The position numbers and the translations under genes were made by a program. Under the pieces are notes generated by a model. The model was not told the DNA's origin, searched no databases, and saw only the letters and a list, made by a program, of their open reading frames with translations. This document shows, piece by piece, positions 1 to 6,488 of a stretch of DNA of 7,331 bases. The stretch comes from Deltaproteobacteria bacterium RBG_16_54_18 (GTDB lineage: Bacteria > Desulfobacterota > B13-G15 > RBG-16-54-18). The stretch is from assembly GCA_001797935.1 (NCBI GenBank), contig MGQT01000082.1, forward strand, positions 1 to 7,331, read 5' to 3'. The stretch's first letter is position 1. Each line of letters begins with the position of its first letter.

Positions 1-477
1 TTAGAAGCAGCGCTCGACACGTTTTTCCAGCGCTACCGAGACGTAGCCGAGCAAAGCTTGGAGGGGGAGGAGCCCCCTGAAGTGAAGATGCGCCGATTCA
101 TCCGCTCGATTATCGACGTCTTTCGCAACAACAATGACCTCGTTCGTATCGCTTTTACCGAACTCCCCTTTGATATTCCGGAGATCACCGACTTCAGGAC
201 TGAACGGGTGAAAAAAAACGCCGCGCTCTTTCAACAAAAATTGCTCCCTGTTTTAAAAGAAAGATTGCCGCGCCCGATCCACATGGAAGTGGTCGGACCG
301 GCGTTCACCGGCATGCTGGTTGCCCACTTCCTCTTCCGGCCGGTGATTGAAGGCGTCTTTAATATCTCGTTCGACAAAAAATTTTATGCGCACTACGCCG
401 ATGAAATCGCCGATTTGCTCTTTTACGGTGTGGCCGGTGTCAAGCCCGTATCGCATGACGACGAGGGCAACACATGA
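1..477 (+). CDS. TetR-family transcriptional regulator, C-terminal part (5' truncated by window edge)
   Basis: The reading frame is open from the first base, so the start and the N-terminal helix-turn-helix lie outside the window. The 158 visible residues are largely helical and look like the ligand-binding and dimerisation half of a TetR repressor: an amphipathic stretch around RRFIRSIIDVFRNNNDLVRI, a central segment MLVAHFLFRPVIEGVFNI, and the usual closing helix (HYADEIADLLFYGVAG). Without the DNA-binding domain, the family call rests on this C-terminal pattern and on context. It lies 82 nt upstream of an adaptor/ABC-2 exporter operon in the same direction, as TetR-type CecR (YbiH) precedes ybhGFSR in E. 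coli. By inference it represses its own operon until a small hydrophobic or toxic ligand binds. Its operator would be upstream of the window; I saw no convincing palindrome in 478-559. Confidence 0.75.
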   Translation, partial: LEAALDTFFQRYRDVAEQSLEGEEPPEVKMRRFIRSIIDVFRNNNDLVRIAFTELPFDIPEITDFRTERVKKNAALFQQKLLPVLKERLPRPIHMEVVGPAFTGMLVAHFLFRPVIEGVFNISFDKKFYAHYADEIADLLFYGVAGVKPVSHDDEGNT

Positions 478-559
478 AAAAATAATAAAGAGGAATATTT
501 TCGTGCCGCTTGCATCGTCGCAGTGAAATTGCTACAAAAGAACCGAGGTAGGAAAACAG

Positions 560-1477
560 ATGAATCCGCTACAAGGAATTCGACAAGTTCTTCGCAGACT
601 CTCCAAAAAGCAACGGATGACCATCCTCCTGATCGTTCTCCTCTCCCTCGTTATCGTCATCGCACTCTTCTGGATTCGTATCCGCAACGCGGCGGGAGAG
701 CTGCTGTTGTCCGGCACCATAGAGGTTACCGAGGTAGAGATCTCCCCCGAGTTGTCAGCCAAAGTCATGGTCCTCTATCACCGGGAGGGCGACCAGGTAA
801 TGGTCGGCGATCCCTTGCTCGATCTGGACAAGAGCACGGTAGAGACGCAGCTCCGTGCGGCCGAGGCCGCCATGCGGGCCGCCCTGGCCCAGGTCGCCCT
901 TGCACGGGCCAGGAGGGAAAACGCCGAACGGGATTACAACAGGAATCTTCGACTGTATCAAACCAAGGCGATCTCTACCAGCACCTTTGATGCCGTCACA
1001 ACCGCCTACAACGTTGCTAAGAATACCTATGAGACCGCCGTAAACCAATACAAAGGCGCGCAGGCTCAGGTCGCGACCTTCCAGGTACAATTACAGAAGG
1101 TCCACGTGACCTCTCCCATCGCCGGTGTGGTCTTGGAACGCAGTGTCGAGGCAGGCGAGGTCGTCTTCCCCGGCATGGTCTTAATGACGATCGGCGATCT
1201 CGGCAGCCCCTGGGTTCGCGTCTTTATCGGGGAGACGGATATCGGTAAGGTGCGCCTCGGTCAGAAGGCCTTCGTCGCGACGGACGCCTATCCCAAGAGG
1301 CAGTTTCCCGGGACGCTGCGCTATATCTCGAGCGAGGCGGAGTTTACCCCCAAAAACGTGCAGACCCGCGAAGAACGCGTCAAGCTCGTCTACGAAGCCC
1401 GGATCTATCTCGCCAACGAAGAAGGCATCTTAAAACCCGGCATGCCTGCCGACGTCTCCCTGCGCGTGGAGCGCTAG
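560..1477 (+). CDS. HlyD/YbhG-like periplasmic membrane fusion protein (efflux adaptor)
   Basis: This 305-aa protein is the periplasmic adaptor of a tripartite exporter, linking inner-membrane ABC permeases to an outer-membrane channel. A cytoplasmic basic segment (residues 1-20) is followed by one hydrophobic anchor at about 20-39, with no lipobox. The first half of the lipoyl-like domain is near 50-90 (SGTIEVTEVEISPELSAKV, then REGDQVMVGDPLLDLD). A coiled-coil alpha-hairpin covers about 92-178, and the second lipoyl half is near 181-213 (VTSPIAGVVLERSVEAGEVV). The beta-barrel and membrane-proximal parts fill the rest, ending KPGMPADVSLRVER. At the hairpin tip R128, L132 and S139 fit the R-x3-L-x6-S pattern known for adaptors that dock to TolC-type channels. 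A purine-rich GAGGTAGGA at 545-553 supports the ATG at 560. The next gene starts 3 nt after the stop, so it is almost certainly cotranscribed with the ABC genes. Confidence 0.92.
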   Translation: MNPLQGIRQVLRRLSKKQRMTILLIVLLSLVIVIALFWIRIRNAAGELLLSGTIEVTEVEISPELSAKVMVLYHREGDQVMVGDPLLDLDKSTVETQLRAAEAAMRAALAQVALARARRENAERDYNRNLRLYQTKAISTSTFDAVTTAYNVAKNTYETAVNQYKGAQAQVATFQVQLQKVHVTSPIAGVVLERSVEAGEVVFPGMVLMTIGDLGSPWVRVFIGETDIGKVRLGQKAFVATDAYPKRQFPGTLRYISSEAEFTPKNVQTREERVKLVYEARIYLANEEGILKPGMPADVSLRVER

Positions 1478-1480
1478 ACA

Positions 1481-2413
1481 ATGGCCCTCATCGACATTCG
1501 AGGGCTGCGAAAGCGTTTTCGGGATCAGGAGGCCATCCAGGGGATCGATCTCTCCATCGAGGCGGGTGAAATCTTCGGCCTCATCGGCCCTGATGGCGCG
1601 GGGAAAAGCACCCTCATCCGTCTGCTCGCCGGCATCCTTCCCCCCACCACGGGTGAGATCTTCCTTCACGATATTGACGTCGTTACGAACTACGAGGAGG
1701 CCCGGAAGATTATCGGCTATATGCCTCAGACCTTTGGCCTCTACGGCCCCCTTACCGTGGCAGAGAATCTCCGCGCGGTGGCACGCATCCGCGGCGTCAC
1801 GGGGGCGGAGTTTCAAAAAAGGACCGAGCGGCTCTACCGGTTCAGCGGCCTCGCACCCTTCCAGGACCGCCGGGCGGCCCAGCTCTCCGGAGGGATGAAG
1901 CAGAAGTTAGGTCTGTGCTGCGTCCTCATCCATCAACCCTCAATCCTCCTCCTCGATGAACCCACCGTGGGAGTAGATCCGATCTCCCGCCGGGAGTTTT
2001 GGGATATCCTCCACACCCTCGCCGCGCAGGGGTCAACCATCCTGATCTCCACCCCCTATTTGGAAGAGGCCGCACGATGTCACCGCATCGCCTTTCTCCG
2101 GCAGGGAAAGATCCTCGAGGTATTGGACCCCCTTACCTTGCGGGAGCGCTTCCCCTATGCCACCTGCGACATCTTTGCCCCCGAGCCGCGGGTGTTATTG
2201 CAGGGGCTGCAGGGACGCCTGACCCCAACTGCCGCCTTTCTCAGCGGCGACCACGTCCATCTGATCGGTGAAAAGCAGCTCCTTGCCTCGGGGAGGCTCG
2301 AAAAAACCGTTCGGCAGCTCGTTGCCAAGGGTGCAATTGTGGAGGTAAAGGAGACGACCCCCACGGTGCAGGACCTCTATTTCGTCCAGGAGCGGATGGG
2401 CAATGAAACCTGA
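1481..2413 (+). CDS. ABC transporter ATP-binding protein 1 (YbhF N-terminal-half-like, degenerate H-loop)
   Basis: This 310-aa cytoplasmic ATPase subunit would power the ABC-2 permeases encoded just downstream. Visible motifs are Walker A GPDGAGKST (36-44), Q-loop Q83, signature LSGGM (135-139), Walker B ILLLDE (155-160, with catalytic E160) and D-loop VGVDP (163-167). The H-loop reads STPYLEEA, so Pro192 stands where the switch histidine normally sits. The Asp in Walker A (GPDG rather than GPNG) and the changed H-loop are, as I recall, also features of the first ATPase domain of E. coli YbhF. That supports assignment as the N-half equivalent. The C-terminal part (about 215-310) is the diverged domain common to drug-export ATPases of the DrrA/CcmA type. 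It probably pairs with the second ATPase (4691-5635). The gene overlaps the following permease by 11 nt. Confidence 0.93.
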   Translation: MALIDIRGLRKRFRDQEAIQGIDLSIEAGEIFGLIGPDGAGKSTLIRLLAGILPPTTGEIFLHDIDVVTNYEEARKIIGYMPQTFGLYGPLTVAENLRAVARIRGVTGAEFQKRTERLYRFSGLAPFQDRRAAQLSGGMKQKLGLCCVLIHQPSILLLDEPTVGVDPISRREFWDILHTLAAQGSTILISTPYLEEAARCHRIAFLRQGKILEVLDPLTLRERFPYATCDIFAPEPRVLLQGLQGRLTPTAAFLSGDHVHLIGEKQLLASGRLEKTVRQLVAKGAIVEVKETTPTVQDLYFVQERMGNET

Positions 2414-3545
2414 CAGCCTGCGCCGCATCGCCGCGATCGCCCATATCGAGACCTTGTTGATCATCAGGGATAAGTGGAGCCTTGCGTCTGCCTTCATCCT
2501 CCCCCTCCTGCTCTTGATACTCTTCGGCACCTCGCTCTCGTTCGATGTGCGCAACATCCCCCTGGCCATATGGGATCAGGATCACACCCCCGCCAGTCGC
2601 TCGCTCGTTGCCGCCTTTCGGGGGTCCCCCTATTATCGCGTCGTCTCCTTCCGGGAGGGATATACCGATCTCATCAAGGATCTCGACCGCGGTAAGGCCT
2701 TCGTGGCCATGGTCATCCCCCCGGACTTTGAACGGCGTCTCAACCGTGGTGAGACCGCCCAGGTCCAGTTTATTATCGATGGTACCGATTCCACCACGGC
2801 CGGCATCTCGCGCGGGTATATCGATGGGATCATAGAAAAATACAACGTTACCATCCAACCCAAAGACGCCCAACCGCGCGCCGGGCTCCCCTTCGATTTA
2901 GCGATCAGGGTCTGGTTCAACCCGGAGATGGAGAGCCGCAACTTTCTCGTCCCCGGTCTCATCGCCTCCATCCTGATGATCATCTCCGCATTGCTCATTT
3001 CGCTTACCCTTGCCCGGGAATGGGAGAACGGGACCATGGAAACACTCCTCTCTCTTCCCTTAAAACCCCAGGAGGTGGTTATCGGCAAGTTGGTCCCCTA
3101 TTTCGCCATCGGGATGCTGAACATTACTATCCTGCTGCTTGCCAGCCGGTTTATCCTCCAGATTCGTGTACAGGGGAGTATGATCCTTCTTTATCTCTTC
3201 GCCATGGTATTTACCATCGGCGTCCTGGGTCTCGGGATATTCATCTCCGGCGTAGCGAAGCGGCAGACGGTAGCCACACAGTTGGCTCTCTTTGCCACCC
3301 TCCTGCCGACCAACCTCCTCTCCGGCCTTATCTACCCGATCCCCAATATGCCCCTCGTGCTTCAGGGGATCAGTTATCTTGTCCCGGCCCGCTACCTCAT
3401 CCATGCCCTCAAGGGGATTGTCCTCAAGGGGATCGGCATTACTATCCTCTACCCCTCTCTCCTGCTGTTGGCGGCTTTTGCCGTCGTGATCGTATGGCTC
3501 GCCGCCCGTCAGGTGCCCCGGCAGATCAAGGAAGGCAAATCATGA
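2403..3545 (+). CDS. ABC-2 family transporter permease 1 (YbhS-like)
   Basis: This 380-aa inner-membrane permease has the ABC-2 layout. A cytoplasmic N-terminus leads to TM1 at about 28-46, then a large extracytoplasmic domain (about 47-180), then five more membrane segments near 181-203, 230-249, 259-283, 289-312 and 348-368. The segment after TM2, REWENGTMETLLSLPLKP (205-222), is the typical cytoplasmic coupling stretch of ABC-2 permeases that contacts the ATPase. VWFNPEMESRNFLVPG (170-185) marks the domain/TM2 junction and is shared with the next gene. The ATG lies inside the end of the upstream ATPase gene and is preceded by AGGAGCGG (about 2388-2395), so translation is probably coupled. 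The stop overlaps the next start as ATGA. It likely forms a heterodimeric channel with permease 2. The substrate cannot be read from sequence; E. coli YbhFSR is linked to drug and Na+/Li+ export. Confidence 0.93.
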   Translation: MKPDSLRRIAAIAHIETLLIIRDKWSLASAFILPLLLLILFGTSLSFDVRNIPLAIWDQDHTPASRSLVAAFRGSPYYRVVSFREGYTDLIKDLDRGKAFVAMVIPPDFERRLNRGETAQVQFIIDGTDSTTAGISRGYIDGIIEKYNVTIQPKDAQPRAGLPFDLAIRVWFNPEMESRNFLVPGLIASILMIISALLISLTLAREWENGTMETLLSLPLKPQEVVIGKLVPYFAIGMLNITILLLASRFILQIRVQGSMILLYLFAMVFTIGVLGLGIFISGVAKRQTVATQLALFATLLPTNLLSGLIYPIPNMPLVLQGISYLVPARYLIHALKGIVLKGIGITILYPSLLLLAAFAVVIVWLAARQVPRQIKEGKS

Positions 3546-4681
3546 ACCTGCGCCGCATCAAGGCCCTGCTGCATAAGGAAATAATACAGACCCTGCGCAA
3601 CAAACGGCTGCGGTTTATTATCTTTGGCGCACCCGTGATTCAACTCTTCCTTTTCGGTTACGCCGCCAACACCGACGTGCGGGAAATCCGTACCGCCGTC
3701 TGCGATCGGTCCAATACCAGTATCACGCGGGGCATTGCGGATGCATTTAAAGCGAGCGGTTATTTCCGGATCGTTCAGCGAACAACTGATCTCCGCACGG
3801 CGGAATCCCTCATGGATAGGGGAGATATCCAGGTCATCCTCGTCATCCCCGAGGAGTTTACCCACGACCTGCATCGGGGGCGTACGGCCAAGCTGCAGAT
3901 GATCGTCGAGGGGACCGACTCGATCGTCGCCTCCACGGCGCTCTCCTATGGAAGGATGATTATCGCCGCGCACCTCCAAAAGCTCGGGAAAACCGCCCCC
4001 GCTCTGGACATCGTGAGGCAAACGGTCAAGCGCCTGCCGCAGGTGGTACCGGAGACGCGGGTATGGTTCAACCCCGACCTCAAGAGCCGCAACTTTTTTG
4101 TCCCCGGGGTCATCGTCCTCTTGCTCACCACCGTCTCCCTGGTCTTGACCTCGTCCGCCATCGTACGGGAGTGGGAAGCCGGAACCATGGAACAATTGAT
4201 CGTCACCCCCATGAGACCGACGGAGCTCATCGTCGGGAAGACCGTCCCTTTTTTTCTGATAGGCATGATCAATTTAATCTTCATCTTCCTCATCGGGACG
4301 CTGTGGTTTCAGATCCCCTTCCGAGGAAATATTTTCCTCTTGGCCTTTGCCGCCACGCTCTACCTGATCAACGCCATGAGCATCGGTATCCTCATCTCCA
4401 CCATCTCACGGACCCAGCAGCAGGCCATCATGGGGGTCTTTCTCTACACGATGCCCTCGATCCTGCTTTCCGGATTTATCTTCCCCGTCTATAACATCCC
4501 GGTTGCCGTACGGTGGATCGCTTATATCAATCCCATGAGCTATTTCCTGGTCGCTGTCAGACAAATCTTCATCAAGGGGGTGGGCATAACGATCTTGTGG
4601 CCCCAGCTCTTGTTCCTGGCCGTCACCGGACCGATCCTCTTAGGCATCAGCATCAAACAATTTCACCAGAAGCTGGACTAG
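3542..4681 (+). CDS. ABC-2 family transporter permease 2 (YbhR-like)
   Basis: This 379-aa permease is paralogous to permease 1. It has TM1 at about 24-42, an extracytoplasmic domain to about 185, then membrane segments near 187-207, 233-253, 263-287, 293-316 and 351-371. The coupling stretch REWEAGTMEQLIVTPMRP (209-226) and VWFNPDLKSRNFFVPG (174-189) align with the same positions of permease 1, and KGVGITILWPQLLFLA matches its C-terminal KGIGITILYPSLLLLA. The frame stays open upstream to an ATG at 3020, but that extension runs inside permease 1 and encodes Pro/His/Arg-rich shadow sequence. The ATG at 3542 gives a normal family N-terminus (MNLRRIKALLHKEIIQTLRN) and an ATGA overlap with the upstream stop, the usual sign of translational coupling. 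It should pair with permease 1 to form the transmembrane path. Confidence 0.93.
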   Translation: MNLRRIKALLHKEIIQTLRNKRLRFIIFGAPVIQLFLFGYAANTDVREIRTAVCDRSNTSITRGIADAFKASGYFRIVQRTTDLRTAESLMDRGDIQVILVIPEEFTHDLHRGRTAKLQMIVEGTDSIVASTALSYGRMIIAAHLQKLGKTAPALDIVRQTVKRLPQVVPETRVWFNPDLKSRNFFVPGVIVLLLTTVSLVLTSSAIVREWEAGTMEQLIVTPMRPTELIVGKTVPFFLIGMINLIFIFLIGTLWFQIPFRGNIFLLAFAATLYLINAMSIGILISTISRTQQQAIMGVFLYTMPSILLSGFIFPVYNIPVAVRWIAYINPMSYFLVAVRQIFIKGVGITILWPQLLFLAVTGPILLGISIKQFHQKLD

Positions 4682-4690
4682 GGGGGCTCT

Positions 4691-5635
4691 ATGGAAGCGA
4701 TCCTCACGCAAGGGCTTACCAAAAAATTCGGCGCATTTGTCGCCGTAGATAACGTCTCATTTTCCGTCTCCGCCGGCGAGGTCTTCGGCTTCCTGGGACC
4801 CAACGGGGCGGGCAAGACCACCACCATCAGGATGCTCTGCGGCATCCTCCCCCCCACTGCCGGTCAGGCGCTCGTCGGAGGGGTAGATGTCATGAAAGAG
4901 CCGCAAAAGATTCGCGGAAACATCGGCTATATGTCCCAGCGCTTTTCGCTCTACACGGACCTGACAGTGGCGGAAAATCTTACCCTCTATGCAGGTATCT
5001 ACGGCATCCCGGAGAATGCAGTCAAACGCCGTCTGAAGGAAGTAATGGAGCTCAGTGCCCTGGTCGGCAAGGAAGACGCCCTGGTGGTAGACCTCCCTAC
5101 CGGCTGGCGGCAGCGTCTCGCCCTGGGCTGTGCCGTCCTCCACGAGCCGGAGGTACTCTTTCTGGACGAGCCGACGTCCGGCGTAGACCCGGCCGCGCGC
5201 CAGGCCTTTTGGGAGTTGATCTATCAGCTCTCCTCCCAGGGGACGGCAGTACTGGTAACCACCCACTACATGGAAGAGGCAGAGCAATGCAACCGGATCG
5301 GGATGATCTTCGCCGGCAGGCTGGTCGCCATGAATACCCCTACCCTGTTAAAGGAAAGAATTCCTGGTAAGGTCTATGAGGTGGAAGCAGGGGATACGAT
5401 CAGGGCCTCGGAAATCATGCGGCAGCTCCCCGGCATAGCCGAGGTCTCACCTTTTGGGCGCAGACTGCACGTCCTTACCGAGACGGACACCACCACGCGC
5501 ACAAAGCTCCGTCAGGCCCTCACCAAGGCGGGGATTACCGTTTCGTCCTTGGAGCAGGTCGCACCGAGCCTGGAAGATGTCTTTATCTATGTCGCGCAGG
5601 AGACCGCGAATGAGAATAACAAGAAGCACCGGTAA
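4691..5635 (+). CDS. ABC transporter ATP-binding protein 2 (YbhF C-terminal-half-like, degenerate signature motif)
   Basis: This 314-aa cytoplasmic ATPase starts 9 nt after permease 2, behind a run of Gs (4681-4686) that can act as a ribosome-binding site. Motifs are Walker A GPNGAGKTT (36-44), Q-loop Q83, Walker B VLFLDE (155-160), D-loop SGVDP (163-167) and an intact H-loop TTHYMEEAEQC with His192. The signature region reads LPTGW (135-139) where LSGGQ is expected, followed by RQRLALG. As I recall, the second ATPase domain of E. coli YbhF has a similar LPLGFKQRLAL. Residue numbering of every motif coincides with ATPase 1, so the two are paralogues. The degenerate signature would face the ATP site of ATPase 1 and leave the ATPase 2 site intact. 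The C-terminal domain (about 220-314) ends with a hydrophilic Asn/Lys-rich tail. Confidence 0.93.
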   Translation: MEAILTQGLTKKFGAFVAVDNVSFSVSAGEVFGFLGPNGAGKTTTIRMLCGILPPTAGQALVGGVDVMKEPQKIRGNIGYMSQRFSLYTDLTVAENLTLYAGIYGIPENAVKRRLKEVMELSALVGKEDALVVDLPTGWRQRLALGCAVLHEPEVLFLDEPTSGVDPAARQAFWELIYQLSSQGTAVLVTTHYMEEAEQCNRIGMIFAGRLVAMNTPTLLKERIPGKVYEVEAGDTIRASEIMRQLPGIAEVSPFGRRLHVLTETDTTTRTKLRQALTKAGITVSSLEQVAPSLEDVFIYVAQETANENNKKHR

Positions 5636-5702
5636 CACGACTCGTGAGAAAGGTTATTGACAGTCACGGAAAAAGATGCAAACTTCTTTGACGAGGAACA
5701 GC

Positions 5703-6107
5703 ATGATTGAGAAGCCCTTAAAAATATCCCCCTTTGGCAAACATCTTGGGGTAGAGGTCGTGGAGGTAGGGGATGGACGTGCCCGTATCAGGCTCCCGTT
5801 TCGCGCCGAGCTGACCAACCCTGCGGGAAAACTGCATGGGGGGGTGATCGCCACGCTGGCCGACAGCGCCATGGCCATGGCCGTCGGCTCCGTGCTGGGA
5901 GTGCCGGGACGACATTCGACCGTCAAGCTGGAGATAAAGTACAAGGCACCGGTGACGGCGGGCGAGATCATCGCCGAGGCAACCGTTGTACAACGGAAGC
6001 CGACCGTCTTCCTCGGGGAGGCGGTGGTGCGAGACGGCAACGATCAGGTGGTGGCCAAGGCCACGGCAACGTTTATGGTCCGGGATAACGCCCCTCAAGA
6101 TGAGTAA
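5703..6107 (+). CDS. PaaI-family hotdog-fold thioesterase
   Basis: The protein has 134 residues from the chosen start, typical for a single hotdog domain. N39-P-A-G42-K-L-H45-G-G47 followed by TLAD54SAMAMA is the PaaI-type signature: Asn and the HGG loop bind the thioester, and Asp54 is the expected catalytic acid on the central helix. The strands that follow (STVKLEIKYKAPVTAG, then EAVVRDGNDQVVAKATATFMV) fit the fold. It probably hydrolyses acyl- or aryl-CoA thioesters in the cytoplasm as a homo-oligomer; the substrate is unknown. An in-frame ATG at 5676 would add nine residues (MQTSLTRNS) but has no good ribosome-binding site. The ATG at 5703 has GAGGA at 5693-5697 with a 5-nt spacer, so I prefer it. 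The gene follows the exporter operon by 67 nt on the same strand with no hairpin between, so readthrough is possible. Confidence 0.88.
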   Translation: MIEKPLKISPFGKHLGVEVVEVGDGRARIRLPFRAELTNPAGKLHGGVIATLADSAMAMAVGSVLGVPGRHSTVKLEIKYKAPVTAGEIIAEATVVQRKPTVFLGEAVVRDGNDQVVAKATATFMVRDNAPQDE

Positions 6108-6109
6108 AG

Positions 6110-6143
6110 AAGGCTTTGGTCGCGCGGAACTGACCTGAGCCTT
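6110..6143 (+). terminator. Imperfect stem-loop just after the thioesterase stop; possible terminator without an adjacent U-tract
   Basis: The arms 6110-6121 (aaggctttggtc) and 6132-6143 (gacctgagcctt) pair over 12 positions, with one T-T mismatch and one G-T wobble, around the 10-nt loop gcgcggaact. The hairpin starts 2 nt after the stop codon. No T-run follows directly; the nearest is six Ts at 6171-6176, 27 nt downstream. It may be an atypical terminator or an mRNA 3'-end stabiliser separating this transcript from the toxin-antitoxin promoter. Part of the loop (6126-6131) could instead pair with 6153-6158, which weakens the simple reading. Confidence 0.4.
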
Positions 6144-6178
6144 ACCACCGGAAGTTCTCCATCCCTTACATTTTTTGT

Positions 6179-6206
6179 TTGACCTTGCCCCCCTGTATGA
6201 TATACT
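6179..6206 (+). promoter_or_regulatory. Sigma70-type promoter for the antitoxin-toxin operon
   Basis: A -35 box TTGACC (6179-6184) and a -10 box TATACT (6201-6206) are separated by 16 nt, each one base from consensus. Transcription would start near 6212-6215, about 30 nt before the antitoxin start codon. This is the best promoter in the window. The -10 box lies inside the palindrome at 6198-6223, so a protein bound there would block RNA polymerase. Confidence 0.7.
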
Positions 6207-6223
6207 GTATATACGGTATATCA
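6198..6223. promoter_or_regulatory. 26-bp near-perfect palindrome, probable autoregulatory operator of the antitoxin
   Basis: The outer half-sites TGATATAC (6198-6205) and GTATATCA (6216-6223) are exact inverted repeats. They flank a second perfect palindrome GTATATAC (6207-6214) on the same centre. Only the pair 6206/6215 (T and G) breaks the symmetry, so 12 of 13 base pairs match. It covers the -10 box and the expected transcription start. Ribbon-helix-helix antitoxins bind as dimers to short palindromic sites at their own promoters, and the gene directly downstream encodes such a protein. Operator function is inferred from position and symmetry. Confidence 0.7.
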
Positions 6224-6242
6224 ATATCGTCGGAGGTGCATG

Positions 6243-6488
6243 ATGACGACCCAAATGATCGTCCGGATCGATCCTGAGCTCAAAACCAAGGTGAATAACC
6301 TGGCAAAGGCCGAGGGGAAGAGTATCAGCGAGGTAATCCGGGAATTGCTCGCCGAGTATGTTCAGAACAGAGACATCGGCTCCTACATTGATGATTTGTG
6401 GGGGCGTATTGGTACGAAGCTGACCAAGCGCGGCGTGCGGCCTGTTGATATCCAGCGCGTCATTAAAGAAACAAGGGCGAAGCGGTGA
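6243..6488 (+). CDS. Ribbon-helix-helix antitoxin (CopG/Arc-type) of a PIN toxin module
   Basis: An 81-residue protein with an N-terminal ribbon-helix-helix DNA-binding fold. A short beta strand TQMIVRID (residues 2-9) is followed by helix 1 (about PELKTKVNNLAKAEG) and helix 2 (SISEVIRELLAEYVQNR, about 26-42). Strands from two subunits would pair and enter the DNA major groove. The C-terminal part (about 43-81), charged and ending RVIKETRAKR, is expected to wrap and inhibit the toxin. GGAGG at 6232-6236 precedes two consecutive ATGs at 6240 and 6243. The second has the better spacing (6 nt against 3); starting at 6240 only adds one Met. The gene overlaps the toxin gene as GTGA and sits behind a palindromic promoter, so it probably represses its own operon together with the toxin. 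Confidence 0.85.
   Translation: MTTQMIVRIDPELKTKVNNLAKAEGKSISEVIRELLAEYVQNRDIGSYIDDLWGRIGTKLTKRGVRPVDIQRVIKETRAKR

Noticed and set aside
503..526. Eight-codon GTG mini-ORF after AAGAGGA in the regulator-adaptor gap, a possible leader peptide
   Set aside because: It is very short, uses GTG, shows no regulatory codon run or paired hairpins, and could easily arise by chance.
508..537. Possible promoter ahead of the adaptor gene (TTGCAT, 17 nt, TACAAA)
   Set aside because: The -35 matches consensus at about three of six positions and the -10 is mediocre, too weak to annotate; the adaptor gene may be transcribed from upstream of the regulator.
523..990. Long plus-strand frame of 155 codons over the adaptor gene, and similar long frames opposite or within the ABC genes
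   Set aside because: They overlap clearly recognisable genes, have Arg/Pro/Gly/His-biased shadow compositions and show no domain signal.
3020..3541. Upstream in-frame extension of permease 2 to an ATG at 3020
   Set aside because: It lies wholly within permease 1 in another frame, encodes Pro/His/Arg-rich non-family sequence, and the ATG at 3542 has the ATGA overlap and a normal N-terminus.
5657..5685. Perfect TTGACA (5657-5662) upstream of the thioesterase gene
   Set aside because: No acceptable -10 box lies 15-19 nt downstream (best is CAAACT), so a promoter is not supported.
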